DNA of 64,000 nt from Eukaryota sp. TZLM1-RC (lineage: Eukaryota; Metamonada: BaSk clade): assembly GCA_040285825.1 (NCBI GenBank), contig JAUPSS010000005.1, forward strand, positions 1 through 64,000, read 5' to 3'. A model generated the notes under the pieces. It was not told where the DNA came from, did no database searches, and saw only the letters and a list, made by a program, of their open reading frames with translations. Position numbers and translations under genes: made by a program. Numbering within the stretch: the stretch's first letter is position 1; each line of letters starts with the position of its first letter. Below, piece by piece: positions 51,829 to 61,964 of the stretch.

Positions 51829-52194
51829 ATGCCCAGATTCGAAATTGTGAAAGGTCCAAACACCACCTGGATAAAGGAAAGCAACCCTAGCCATCCAAGT
51901 AGGGCTCTGCAACACCCTGTTCACCAGGACGAGAACGGAGAATTCTTTTATGATCATATGAACAGAAAGGTTTACCTTCAAGAAATCGAACAAGTTGCTA
52001 TACATGTTAAAGGAACAAGAGAGCCACAGTTTGAAGAGGGTGAGGAGACCAAGGAAGCCGTATTCGGACCAACACATTCAGCACCTGTTGAACGAAATCT
52101 CCAGAGCTTTGAGGACTACTCACACCCAAGTCACGTGAACACACAGCATGGAAAACACATTTCGCAAGCAAAACACTCCCAGAGGTTTAGGTAA
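51829..52194 (+). CDS. Small hypothetical protein
   Basis: Not recognised. It has 121 residues, hydrophilic and rich in His, Pro, Glu and Gln. The middle (DENGEFFYDHMNRKVYLQE) is reminiscent of a WW-like strand pattern, but the paired tryptophans are missing. The C-terminus is basic and His-rich (HGKHISQAKHSQRFR). There are no membrane segments or signal. Small proteins like this are common among ciliary microtubule-associated proteins, but I have no direct evidence. The frame is clean in a region otherwise full of stops. A hairpin lies 26 nt after the stop. Confidence 0.5.
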   Translation: MPRFEIVKGPNTTWIKESNPSHPSRALQHPVHQDENGEFFYDHMNRKVYLQEIEQVAIHVKGTREPQFEEGEETKEAVFGPTHSAPVERNLQSFEDYSHPSHVNTQHGKHISQAKHSQRFR

Positions 52195-52220
52195 CTACTA
52201 GCGCAATAAACATTAATGTT

Positions 52221-52281
52221 ATTCTTGCAGCAAGAATAGGAGTGATATTGGAGATCGAATGACATTGATGTTGCATCAATG
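52221..52281 (+). other. Two small perfect hairpins after a stop codon
   Basis: ATTCTTG-CAG-CAAGAAT (52221-52237) begins 26 nt after the stop at 52194. CATTGATG-TTG-CATCAATG (52263-52281) follows 25 nt later. Both have perfect arms (7 and 8 bp) and 3-nt loops. They could be 3' UTR structures of the gene at 51829 or remains of an element end. Confidence 0.45.
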
Positions 52282-52519
52282 ACTTTCCATCACTTTCAGA
52301 ATCTGCCAAAAAACGTAAAGTGGTAGGAGTGAGTGATCCAAATAAAGAAAATACAAATGAATACAAATTGTATGCTGCATGCTATTGGCTATGCAATTTG
52401 GAAAAAGGATCATTGTATTTCTTGATTTTGGAATTTTCAGCGTTTCAGATTGCCACCACAAATTTAGACCAAAAGTTTTCCCCAATCAATTCAAGAAATT
52501 CCAAACCGACCTCTTTGTA

Positions 52520-53290
52520 ATTTGCAGTTTTGCTGTAAAAAGCTTCAACAAAAATTGTCAAAGATTTTTGAAAGCTTGAATTTTGTTGTTGGAATTGGCT
52601 TGGCCAAGAAAAAGAATCCCGCTTTTGCAAATCTTTTACAAGATATGTGTGATAGTACTTCTTCTGCCTTAGTAACAACAATTCCACAAGTTTATGGCAC
52701 TCTCTTAACTGATTCTGCTTGGACTTTGAATATGCAATTTCGTTTTTTTATCTGGCCTGATAATTTACCTCATAATTGAATTTGAAAATGTTCTCCTTTA
52801 TTAAATTGTAAAGATTTTATTACTCTGAGAAGCAAGGTCTACGATGCTGTAAGAGAACAATTATATTGTATGTGTAAGTCTCGGAGAATTGAATCCTTTT
52901 TGGAACCTCTGTTGTCAAATCTGTTTGATGCTGAAGATCATTTTCATAAGACTAACAGAGTTGATGTAATATTACCTGGATTAGATGGAACCTTCATTTT
53001 ATTGGATGCAATGTCTGTTGATCCTTGTAATGCCTCAAATGAAAGGCTTGCTAATTCTGAAATTCATAATCCTCTTTCAAATGTATAGACAATGTAAAAT
53101 TTCCACATTGTAAAGAAAACGACCAATAGCAAATTTAACAAATTGTTTTGGCCAAATAGAATTGTGTTTTCTATTTCTGAAGGGATGTTGAAAATGGTTT
53201 CTGATGCTTTGTTTTCTCTTGGATCTCACTATGAGAGAGTTGCATCTAGTTGTTTTGTTTTGAAAGAGACGGTTTATTTAGATGTTGATT
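52520..53290 (+). mobile_element. LINE C-terminal region (zinc, endonuclease, end helix)
   Basis: Plus-strand blocks: LNMQFRFFIWPDNLPHN, LLNCKDFITLRSKVYDAVREQ, CKSRRIESFLEPLLSNLF, RVDVILPGLDGTFILLDAMSVD (endonuclease core) and, after stops, FWPNRIVFSISEGMLKMVSDAL (53.15 kb). The order is the same as in LINE B. Stops near 52780 and 53088 break it. It runs tail-to-tail with the next fragment. Confidence 0.75.
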
Positions 53291-53789
53291 TGTAAGTTTT
53301 TTAATAAGTATTTATTATTAACAAGAATTCTTTGTTATTTCTTTGCTATTAAAATAATAATTATTGATAAAAATAGCAGAATAAGTTCAAAAAATAGGAT
53401 GAAACTCAGAATAAATTAAAAACCTGGTTTCAAATTAATAAATATAAGAGAAAGAATAAGGTATCTAACAGATTTTTAGATGGTGATAAATGTAAGTGTT
53501 TCAAAATTTTAAATTTTAATAAATTTTTCAGTTGGACAGTCAAATACATTTTTAAAAAATTGAATAACTGTGTGGTAGGTTTTTGTTCAGTCAGACCTCC
53601 CTCTGGTCCGACTCCTTGGTTTTATTCATATCGTGGAGAACACAATGAGAAACTTGTTATTTTGGACTATATATAAAGACTCATGTCAAAAAATGTTTTA
53701 TGAAAATGGGATCCGGCAAACTGCTTTTTAATTATTAATTTATTTATTAATTCATAATAACAAAAGACTAACCAACAAACTTAAAATTC
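53291..53789. other. LINE 3' tails meeting tail-to-tail
   Basis: AT-rich sequence between two convergent LINE 3' ends. No gene is seen. Part should be the 3' UTR of each element. Confidence 0.4.
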
Positions 53790-54560
53790 TAAATCTTCAT
53801 AACCCAAATCAGCCAAAAAGAATTGACTGGAAGTTTTCCCTTCATAAAAACGACCAAGAGCTAACAAAGCAGAAGTTAAAAAGGGGACAACACCTTTAAA
53901 AATTGAAAATACAATTCTGTTCTGCCACAACATTTTGTCAAAAATTCTTCCTGTACGTTGTTTTACAATTTCAACAAAATCGTCCAAGAATGATGAAGCA
54001 ATTGGTCCAAGGGAGCCATGTAGAGAAAAAGCAAATGGACAAAAGACACAATGAGTATGCGAGTCAGCATTCAAGGATAGCAACTCAATCCAAGCCTTCA
54101 AAAATAATCGTTAATTTTTGTTGCAATTTTTTAACACCATACCTCAAATTTTCTTGCGTTTTAGGTGGTATTTCCTGTACATTATCGGGGAAGCATTTAC
54201 TCCAACTTTCAGCGGCAAACAGTCAAGAGCATTTTCACGGTCTCTTAAATAATTATAACTTGTAGAATTCAGTAAATCAACATCATTTGGAAAACGGTTG
54301 CAAAATTCAAAAAATTCTTCCCTCCACCAAGGTAAGCAGCTTGACAGAGAGTAGACGATTTAGTGAAATTAATTCCATCAAAAAAAGATCGTGATAACAG
54401 ATGACTTCGAATTAGTTCAGGATTGACATCAATCAAAGATGCAAAAATATTTGTTCTTACGTGGTGAAACGAGCGGCAAAGCTGACGTGAAGTATTCGGA
54501 GTTTTTTTGATTTTAAAAATTAAACATAAACTGAGCAGTTTATGACTGAAAAACTAGGCT
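53790..54560 (-). mobile_element. LINE C-terminal fragment
   Basis: The minus-strand frame 54101-53781 ends SSFLDDFVEIVKQRTGRIFDK, WQNRIVFSIFKG, LLALGRF and DLGYEDLEF-stop. Upstream, DNVQEIPPKTQENLRYGVKKLQ (about 54.15 kb) and the FFDGINFTKS-type block (54.37 kb) correspond to LINE B in the same order. It is close in sequence to the fragment at 13.9-14.2 kb, and several stops are present. Confidence 0.75.
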
Positions 54561-54929
54561 CTAGCATTGATGTTATGTTTTTCATCACACAACGGTAGTC
54601 ATGAGGTAACTTGCAGCTTCAATGACCAATTAGTAGTTAATAGTTGCTAAAGGTGGAACAAAACTTCAATAAGTACAGCAACTAAACAACAATTGATGAT
54701 ATTGATAATGAGGAAAATTTTAGCTTCACAAATATAGATACACTTTATGATTACTTCTCATTTAATGACATTTAGTTAAAATAATGAAGTTTATTAGAAG
54801 TTCCTAAAATGGTTCTTTTGAACGTCTTTTAAAATTTAAATCTGCTTTTTTGTTTGAACGAAACAGCACCTGTAGTAAAAAATAGTTTCAAACCATGCTT
54901 TATCAACATTTACACTAATGATTTGTCAA
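54561..54929. other. Intergenic, proteasome gene 3' flank
   Basis: AT-rich sequence with no frame or repeat that I can name. Confidence 0.4.
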
Positions 54930-55677
54930 CTAAATCTGTGACAAACTATCTTTTCCTAATGATTGAACGACTTGATCCACTTGTTCTTCAGTCAAAATTG
55001 TAAGTGGAACGTCAAACTTCAACACAGCAACTTCAACATTTTTACCACTCTCCACGACCTCCATCAAAGCACTAGTAACCAGTTTAATTCCCTCTTCTTC
55101 AGAAAGAGTTTCCGAGTACTTCTTTTCAAGATACTCACGCACGGTTTTATCGTTACGACCAATAGCATTGGCTTTCCAAGCTGTGGACACACCTGAGGGT
55201 TCAGAGAGATATAGCTCTGGTTTTTCATTTAAATCAAAGCCCGCAATGAGGAGAGAAACTCCAAATGGGCGAACACCACCAGAGATTGTGTACTTTTGTT
55301 GGGTTTTTGAAACGAAATCGGCCATTGCTTTGAGTGAAATCGGATCTTCAACAGTTAGTCTGTGGTTTTGTGCGTGAACCCTGGCTCGATCTATCAGTAC
55401 GCGGGCTAGGGTGAGAAGAGAATGGGAGAAACCTACCATCGGCATTAAGTCCTGCAAAACAAGTGACAATGTGATCATCAAGAAGTGAGATCTTACGGAT
55501 GGTACGTGGATCTTGAAGTTTAGCTACATTACGTTTTTCTACACCCATAACGATGAAGTCGCGACCCCGAAGAGCAAGGGCTGTAGCACCTTTTTGAACT
55601 GCTTGAAGAGCATACTCCACTTGGAAAAGACGTCCATCTGGACTAAAGACTGTTAAAGCACGATCATATGAAGGCAT
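54930..55677 (-). CDS. PSMA7: Proteasome subunit alpha 4 (PSMA7-type), one tiny intron
   Basis: Exon 1 is 55677-55437 and exon 2 is 55405-54930, joined over a 31-nt intron, giving 238 residues, the normal length. The alpha-subunit signature [20 protein letters not shown] is at the N-terminus. [46 protein letters not shown] and [14 protein letters not shown] follow. The wording at VEKxxVAKLQD and the C-terminal EEQVDQVV match alpha 4. It is a structural, non-catalytic ring subunit of the 20S proteasome. The start is MPSYDRAL; an upstream in-frame extension to 55710 has no ATG that matches the family. Confidence 0.93.
55406..55436 (-). other. 31-nt spliceosomal intron in PSMA7
   Basis: In coding sense the intron begins GTAGGT and ends CACCCTAG, with a pyrimidine-rich middle. 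Splicing joins GLNAD-(A) to RVLIDRARV in frame. The family has GLxADAR-xx-I-x-RARV at exactly this point. Unspliced translation would shift frame because 31 is not a multiple of three. Confidence 0.88.
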
Positions 55678-56267
55678 TTTAAGTGTTGAGGGATGATTGT
55701 CCAAATTCAAAACACTTCTTTTTGAATATCTTACACATCATTATTCTTTATCATTCTTTATTATTCTTGATCGATCGAATAAGTTAATATATTTTCAATG
55801 GTAGTGTTTCAAAGGCACTTAAATGGGAGGGAACAAGAATGCATAGCTTCCATGTTTTGGTGCACTTTGGTATATTGCAGAAAACCATACGTTGAAACAG
55901 TGATTACGTTCTGCTCACATGGTAAGATTCTCACGTACAGCATTGTTTTCCTCATTCTCGATGATTGTTTCAAAGTTCATTAAATCGAGACGAATCAATT
56001 GATTCAAATCTTTGGACTCAATTATTAAATGTTTAATTGTAACAAAACAAAAGGCTTCAGACATTGATGTAATGCTGACATAAATGCATGGATTTCAACA
56101 CAAAATGTCCAATACTTGTTCAAAATGTAGATGTAGCAGTTCAAATTCTCAAATTCTCAAATCTCTAGGAGCTTTATTTACACTAAAACTTGGAAAAGGA
56201 CCATCATGGAAAAGAACGACAAATGGGAAAAACAAAAGAAAAGAATAGAGAATAGAATTTTTTGATT
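55678..56267. other. Intergenic, PSMA7 promoter and SKIC3 3' flank
   Basis: About 590 bp. No gene is supported; a 61-codon plus-strand frame at 55798 shows no features. ATTATTCTTTATCATTCTTTATTATTCTTG (about 55741-55770) is a short imperfect tandem repeat. Confidence 0.45.
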
Positions 56268-59200
56268 TTATTGGAAAAATTTCCTCCAAACACTCTCAGA
56301 AGATAGTTCAACTTGTACTTCATTCAAGCTTTGAGTGCAAATCAATATTAAGTCGTCAAGTATAGTTTGGTTGGCTTTAAAAGTAGAACCTCGGGCTTTC
56401 AAAACATCAATACATTGTTGGTATTCCGAATTGTTAAAATGCCAAAGACCCTCTAACAGGGTACAGTAATCTGACAACCTGGGAAACTGAAATCTAATAT
56501 GATTGATTGCTTGATTGAAATGGTTGACCTCTTTATGGATGAACGAAAAATTGAGCAAAGTCGTCAATGAATCAATATTTGGTGAAGTTGTCGAAATTTC
56601 GGCAAGCGAACTAATCAATTTTGATTGATTACCACCACAAACTGACCTGAGGATATCAACCATTGACCTTAAATGGGGAGATTTTGCTAGAGGGATGACC
56701 CTTCGCACCTCTCGTAAAGCGGTTTTGGTTTCCCCTTTGATAAATAATTGTTGAGCTTTTATCAGCTTAACTCCACATTTAATCAAATTTTGACTTAATT
56801 TAAGATCTGAATCAACAATTGGATTAGTTTTTTGACTCAACGGACTGGAAATAATGAGATCAACAATGGAATTGGTATTTAATTGACCAAACGATCCATT
56901 ATTTTCAAAAATATCAGCAAAAATCGGGACAAATTCAGCAAATTTAGAATCAGAAAAGGAAAAATAATACATATTTTCCATAAATAGCTTGTGGCAATGG
57001 TAGTCCCAAGGAGCGTTTTTAATTGATTTTTGAATGGCTCTGATCCGGAATTTAGATTCAGTTTGCGCCAATAGAAACTCGACAACCAAAAATTTCGAAT
57101 AATCACTTGATGACAAATTTTGATTTCTTGGCTTGTAAAATATTTGCCGAGCTACATCAATGAGATCTTGTTCCACCAAAAGAATGCCACAACAAAGTCT
57201 AACAAAGGGATCAAATGGAAACCTGTGCAAAAATTTAAGAACATTGCGTTGAAAATTTGGCAACTTTTGAGTAGCAACTAAGCCCAGCCTCAAAAGTTCA
57301 AAATTTACAGTTGTCAAATGATTTTGACAAATCATCAATGAGCTCTTTTCAATCAAATTAAGAGCTTTTCCATAGCATCCAGCAATGTAAAATAACCCTA
57401 AGATAGACTCGAAATACTTTGCTAAGGAACTATTCTGTCTAGCCAGCTTAAGTGAATTTTCAATGTAATCCTGAGCGGTTGATACGTCACCAAGATGCAA
57501 AGCCACGCTGGCAACACAAAGAGAAGCATCAACGCTGGTACTTGCCAAAGTTGAATACAAGTTTATTGCATTTTGCTGACTTCCAGAACTGCAGTACAAG
57601 CAATAGGCCTTGGTAAGGTCAGAAAGATATTGATTTTTGACATTTTCAAGCAAAGTCAAGCCAGAATCGGATTGACCTACAGTTGCTAGAGATCTTGCTG
57701 AGCCAAGGTAGACAAGATCAGAAATGTGACAATCAATTTTGATTTCCGACTGTTTGATCACGTCAGCAGCACGTTTCCAGTAATCAGTTGCTGTTGTGTA
57801 ATTAAGGATCCGTTCAAAACAGACAGCTAAACCAACCAGACAACTGAGCTTTAACAAACTACTATGAATTGGCCCAGAGTTGAAGGTAATTCTATTAAGA
57901 GCACGGGAAAGAAAACTGATTGCTTGATTGCTTGATGATTGGTTGTTTGATTGGATACTGACGATACCAGCTCTTAATAAACAGATACTACTTGGAGAAA
58001 TAGATGCAGCGTGCTGGATTTGTTCACGTGATTTGATTGGGTCAGAATTAAAAATTGCTGACGTCATCCAAGCATCTGATGACGTTTCACTTTCCGGTGA
58101 CAAACTTACGATTAAGGAAACAATATCGTCAACATTTGACAATAATGAATTTTCTAATCGCAGACCCAAAAGTGATAACAAAGCCTTAGAATTTGGAGAT
58201 ATCTGATGTGACCTTAAATAGCAATGTTGTTTTAGCAAAGGCTCAGAAAGACTTTGACCAAGAAGCAACCAATCATTTGAATTTTGAACTGATGACATGG
58301 ATAATGATAGACAAGAGTATTTGATTGCTTCATCATCGAATTTGGAATGAGTAGAAACATTCTCAAGACTTTTTGATTCAATAACATCAGCATCTGCCAA
58401 CTTAAACACCTCCAAATCATGGTAAACTGTACTTAATTGTGAGCAATAACGATTTAAAAAGGCCAAGAGAGAATATACACGTGACATCTCATCAGCATTT
58501 TGGTATTTGACCTTTTCTAGCTTGATTATGACCTCTTGTAGGTAACTAACCGCCTCATTACGATGAGAAAAGGTTCCAACTCGAATAACTTCAAAATTGG
58601 CAGCATAAATCGATCCATGACTATAAGAAGGAAAAACAATCATGAATTGATTACTATAATGAATTCCTGAATCAATCAATTTGATTGCCAAAGCAGCAAG
58701 ACCGTCGTTAACTGCTGAGCTGGCATAGTCTAATAAAGTATTAAGCAGACCAATAAATGATTTCAACTGAATGCTTTTGCTAAATTGGTCCAAATATTCA
58801 CATTCCAAAACCAATTTAAAGAACCAAATAGCATCTTCGTATTCAAGTAAGCTTAGGGCGGTTTCAGCATTCAGCACTAAATATTCCAAGTAAAAATCAC
58901 TATTCTCATCTAAATGCAAATGAGAAAGGGTTTCCTTGGCTGCACTGTACTTACCAGATTCCAATAAACACTCGCTTAAAGATAGTCTAACCCTGACTGA
59001 TTCCTTTAATCGAAGAGACTTTGAAAGAAAGAGAGCAGCTTGATCATAAACAAAGTCAGAGTGATAAATGAATCCTAGTAAAGAAAAAGCCCATGAAGCA
59101 GAAGGATCCTGGGAAGCAACAAATTCAATCAAATTTTGGTAGTCGGTAATCACGTCAGCAGTCAACAACTCTGATAACTCCTCCCCCGCAGAGGTCAAAA

Positions 59201-61085
59201 AAGGATCCAAAGTCAATGCTTTTCTGTAACATCTTCTCGACTTTTCAAGACTTTCAGATGAATCATGACGACTTTTCCCATAAATTCTTGCAAGTTCAAC
59301 AAATACTGGAGCAAATTGAGGTTGTTTCTTAGCAGATTTCAGCAACAGAGACAATGCAGTTTTCAATTCCCCAAGATGAACCAAACATTTTCCTAGTCTG
59401 TATAAAGAGAGGAAGCTAGGATCAGCTTGCAATTCAACACTAGGTTTCAAATAAGTGACTGCTTTTTGAAATTGTTGATTTAGTAAGAGGATCCAGCCCA
59501 AATTGGAAAGTGATGAACTGTCATGAGGGTCAATATCGACTAAACGCTCAAAGATATTCTGAGCTGATTCATATTGATTTTGATCCATAAGTATACTTCC
59601 AAATAAACTTAGCACATCTGGATCATTTGGAAAATGAGAATAAAGATTATTAATATGGATTTGAGCATTGGCTGAATCCTGGAGCTTTAAACAATTGTTA
59701 CTTTGGAGTAATGTACTTCTTCTAAAAATTTCAGTCTTGGTACTCTCAAATTTCAAATGAACAGCCTTGGAATTCAACAATTCAATAAGAAGACTGGTGA
59801 CTTTTCGAGAAAGTTCAAAATTGTTTGAATTATGAAGACTTTCTGCAAAATCATAAAGACAATTCAAAGGAAAATAAATGAAATTGACACTTTTTTGGGT
59901 GTTTTTTCCAACCAAAACCTCTAATTCTGCTACGTTTTCCTTGGAGATTGTCCCCAAACAAATCAAAATAAACCTCGAAACGTCACATCCTGGATTCAAA
60001 TGGGCAATTGATTTAAAATTGATTGATAAGGTCAAGTCAGCTTCATTCCAAGACTCAACTATTGAATTATTAATAACAAGAGGAGCTTTGTATACATCTG
60101 AAGAAATCTTGATTATTTTTGAACAAAAGGCTAATAATTCTTGCCTTTTCTGGGCTTTTTCACTGGAATCAACAACAAAAACTGCTTGAATAAGTGAATC
60201 AATCAAATTACTGCAGATTGTTGGATCAACGTGATAATTTAACGACTCAGCAAGACCAATCAATTCTTTTTGAACTTTGATGACGTCACTATCCAAGATT
60301 CTGAGTTTCTGTAACTCCTTCCCCACCTTCTTCTGTTCACCTTCAATGAGATCGTTCAAATTGGAAATTTTGACGTCATTCGCTTCTTCAACTTCTTGCT
60401 TACAGATTTCAACAGATTTCCTGGCACCAGCAACGTCACCTTGTTTACTTAGTTCCATTCTAAGTTTCATTTCAGCTCTTTCAAGTTGAGATTTCTTTTG
60501 AGATAAAAGTTTTTTCTTTTCCAGCAATTCTTTTTTATGAAGTTTGGTCATCTTAACAATACACTTTTCCATTTCTTGTTGGTATTTTTCAGTATACAAT
60601 TCTTCTTCCAAGAGTTCAAGCAATTTTATCTTTGATATTAAACAATTCAAATAGGTCTCGTTCTTTTCATCAATCAAACTCAGTACTTTTTCAATGACAT
60701 CTAATGCCTCTTTTGGTTCCTGTTTTTCAAGTACTTCTGCTTGCTTCAGCATGACTTCAATTTTCTTTGAAGTATCAGTAGTAAGATTTTGTAAAGAGTG
60801 GAGAGCTTCAAGAAGGAGATTATCTTGCTTTGTTTCGATATAGAGATCTTTTAGGCATTTCCAGACCATTGGAGAGTCGGGTTTAACCTCAGCAGCACGA
60901 CGGAAAGCAATTTCAGCTTGTGATAAGTCGTTGATCTTAGTGAGACAGAGACCTGTAAGTATAAGAGCATTGAAGTTGGCCTTATCGGATCGAAGAACAT
61001 TTTTGAGGACTAATATAGCTTCTCGATATTTAGAATCATCAAAGAGAGACTTAGCCTTCTTGAGGTTTGCTATAGTGGAGGACAT
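56268..61085 (-). CDS. SKIC3: SKIC3 / TTC37, Ski complex TPR scaffold
   Basis: The 1605-residue product consists of TPR repeats along almost its whole length. The N-terminus (LKKAKSLFDDSKYREAILVL; KANFNALILTGLCL; AEIAFRRAAEVKPDSPMVWKCL) parallels human TTC37, which also starts with an MSS...A..A repeat. A coiled, Lys/Glu-rich insert lies at about 180-270, and later repeats include FERLVDIDPHDSSSLSNLGW and SRRCYRKALTLDPFLTSAGEEL. Length and repeat spacing fit SKIC3 (about 1560). In the Ski complex it scaffolds the SKIC2 helicase and feeds mRNA to the cytoplasmic exosome. It is intronless. The start codon lies in the dyad block shared with VPS18. Confidence 0.82.
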   Translation of the reverse strand: MSSTIANLKKAKSLFDDSKYREAILVLKNVLRSDKANFNALILTGLCLTKINDLSQAEIAFRRAAEVKPDSPMVWKCLKDLYIETKQDNLLLEALHSLQNLTTDTSKKIEVMLKQAEVLEKQEPKEALDVIEKVLSLIDEKNETYLNCLISKIKLLELLEEELYTEKYQQEMEKCIVKMTKLHKKELLEKKKLLSQKKSQLERAEMKLRMELSKQGDVAGARKSVEICKQEVEEANDVKISNLNDLIEGEQKKVGKELQKLRILDSDVIKVQKELIGLAESLNYHVDPTICSNLIDSLIQAVFVVDSSEKAQKRQELLAFCSKIIKISSDVYKAPLVINNSIVESWNEADLTLSINFKSIAHLNPGCDVSRFILICLGTISKENVAELEVLVGKNTQKSVNFIYFPLNCLYDFAESLHNSNNFELSRKVTSLLIELLNSKAVHLKFESTKTEIFRRSTLLQSNNCLKLQDSANAQIHINNLYSHFPNDPDVLSLFGSILMDQNQYESAQNIFERLVDIDPHDSSSLSNLGWILLLNQQFQKAVTYLKPSVELQADPSFLSLYRLGKCLVHLGELKTALSLLLKSAKKQPQFAPVFVELARIYGKSRHDSSESLEKSRRCYRKALTLDPFLTSAGEELSELLTADVITDYQNLIEFVASQDPSASWAFSLLGFIYHSDFVYDQAALFLSKSLRLKESVRVRLSLSECLLESGKYSAAKETLSHLHLDENSDFYLEYLVLNAETALSLLEYEDAIWFFKLVLECEYLDQFSKSIQLKSFIGLLNTLLDYASSAVNDGLAALAIKLIDSGIHYSNQFMIVFPSYSHGSIYAANFEVIRVGTFSHRNEAVSYLQEVIIKLEKVKYQNADEMSRVYSLLAFLNRYCSQLSTVYHDLEVFKLADADVIESKSLENVSTHSKFDDEAIKYSCLSLSMSSVQNSNDWLLLGQSLSEPLLKQHCYLRSHQISPNSKALLSLLGLRLENSLLSNVDDIVSLIVSLSPESETSSDAWMTSAIFNSDPIKSREQIQHAASISPSSICLLRAGIVSIQSNNQSSSNQAISFLSRALNRITFNSGPIHSSLLKLSCLVGLAVCFERILNYTTATDYWKRAADVIKQSEIKIDCHISDLVYLGSARSLATVGQSDSGLTLLENVKNQYLSDLTKAYCLYCSSGSQQNAINLYSTLASTSVDASLCVASVALHLGDVSTAQDYIENSLKLARQNSSLAKYFESILGLFYIAGCYGKALNLIEKSSLMICQNHLTTVNFELLRLGLVATQKLPNFQRNVLKFLHRFPFDPFVRLCCGILLVEQDLIDVARQIFYKPRNQNLSSSDYSKFLVVEFLLAQTESKFRIRAIQKSIKNAPWDYHCHKLFMENMYYFSFSDSKFAEFVPIFADIFENNGSFGQLNTNSIVDLIISSPLSQKTNPIVDSDLKLSQNLIKCGVKLIKAQQLFIKGETKTALREVRRVIPLAKSPHLRSMVDILRSVCGGNQSKLISSLAEISTTSPNIDSLTTLLNFSFIHKEVNHFNQAINHIRFQFPRLSDYCTLLEGLWHFNNSEYQQCIDVLKARGSTFKANQTILDDLILICTQSLNEVQVELSSESVWRKFFQ

Positions 61086-61140
61086 TGACTAATAGCACAG
61101 AAATGTCAAAAAGCAGCAACCGGTTGAGATTAATGGAGGA
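61081..61140 (-). promoter_or_regulatory. Conserved upstream block of SKIC3
   Basis: Aligned without gaps to 34851-34910 upstream of VPS18. The shared core, read from the start codon outward on the plus strand, is GACATTG, AGCACA, AATGTCAAA, AGCAA and GGTTG. GACATT (61081-61086) and AATGTC (61102-61107) form the dyad around the start codon with the same 15-nt spacing. Confidence 0.7.
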
Positions 61141-61964
61141 TGTAGATTAATTGAATAAAATTGACATTTTCAAAATTTGAAATCTTTCTTTCCTTTGATA
61201 GAGTCGCCTACGATTGAAATCATATTGAACACAGCACCGACACTACGTTGAGGTTTCATCAGTTAATTCTCTATTGAAGTAGAAAGCCTCCAACACGCAG
61301 CGAAAAGTTTTTCATTGCATTAAACAAGTTTCTTAAGCTTTACAAATATGCAAAGTAGTAAATTGTCCACATCTACATCTCAAACCTGTATGACCAATAT
61401 AATCAGGCACATTCAAACGCATTTTCATAATAACTCTCCAATCGTCATCTTTTAACCACGATCTTGACTAGTCTTTAGTTTTATTGTTTCAACTCTCGCT
61501 CCCATTGATTGATCGTTTTGATTTGTAAATTCCATTTTATTAAACATTCTTTTACAATTTTTGATGGATATTGTTCACAATTTCTCTTCTCTCTGGGCTG
61601 TATTCAAATTATTCAAATCTATCATCCTCTCCAATCTTTATCTAGTCTGTACTTTGAATTTTTCAATTCTTGAAGTTCATCTTTGAGGTTTACAACCAGC
61701 AATCTTGGATTTTGAATTGATAATAAGCACTTTTTTTTTGAAAGTGGGTGAATTAATAAGGGAAAAAAGGAAAAAGGAATTTCGTTTAAGTTGATTTTAT
61801 TGTGTTGACAAATGTTATTGTTTTCATCAAATGAATTCAACGATTAAGTGTGTAAAGCATAATGGTGAAAATTAATTGCCCAAATGAACCCACCTTTAAG
61901 TTTAAAAGTGATAAACAGACATTAAAGAAAATTAAGTCAATTGAAATGAGGTAATTACTTGTTA
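61141..61964. other. Intergenic region
   Basis: About 820 bp of AT-rich sequence between two minus-strand genes. A 72-codon frame at 61622-61840 has no features. It should hold the distal promoter of SKIC3 and the 3' region beyond the stop of the next gene upstream. No repeat or RNA gene was recognised. Confidence 0.4.
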
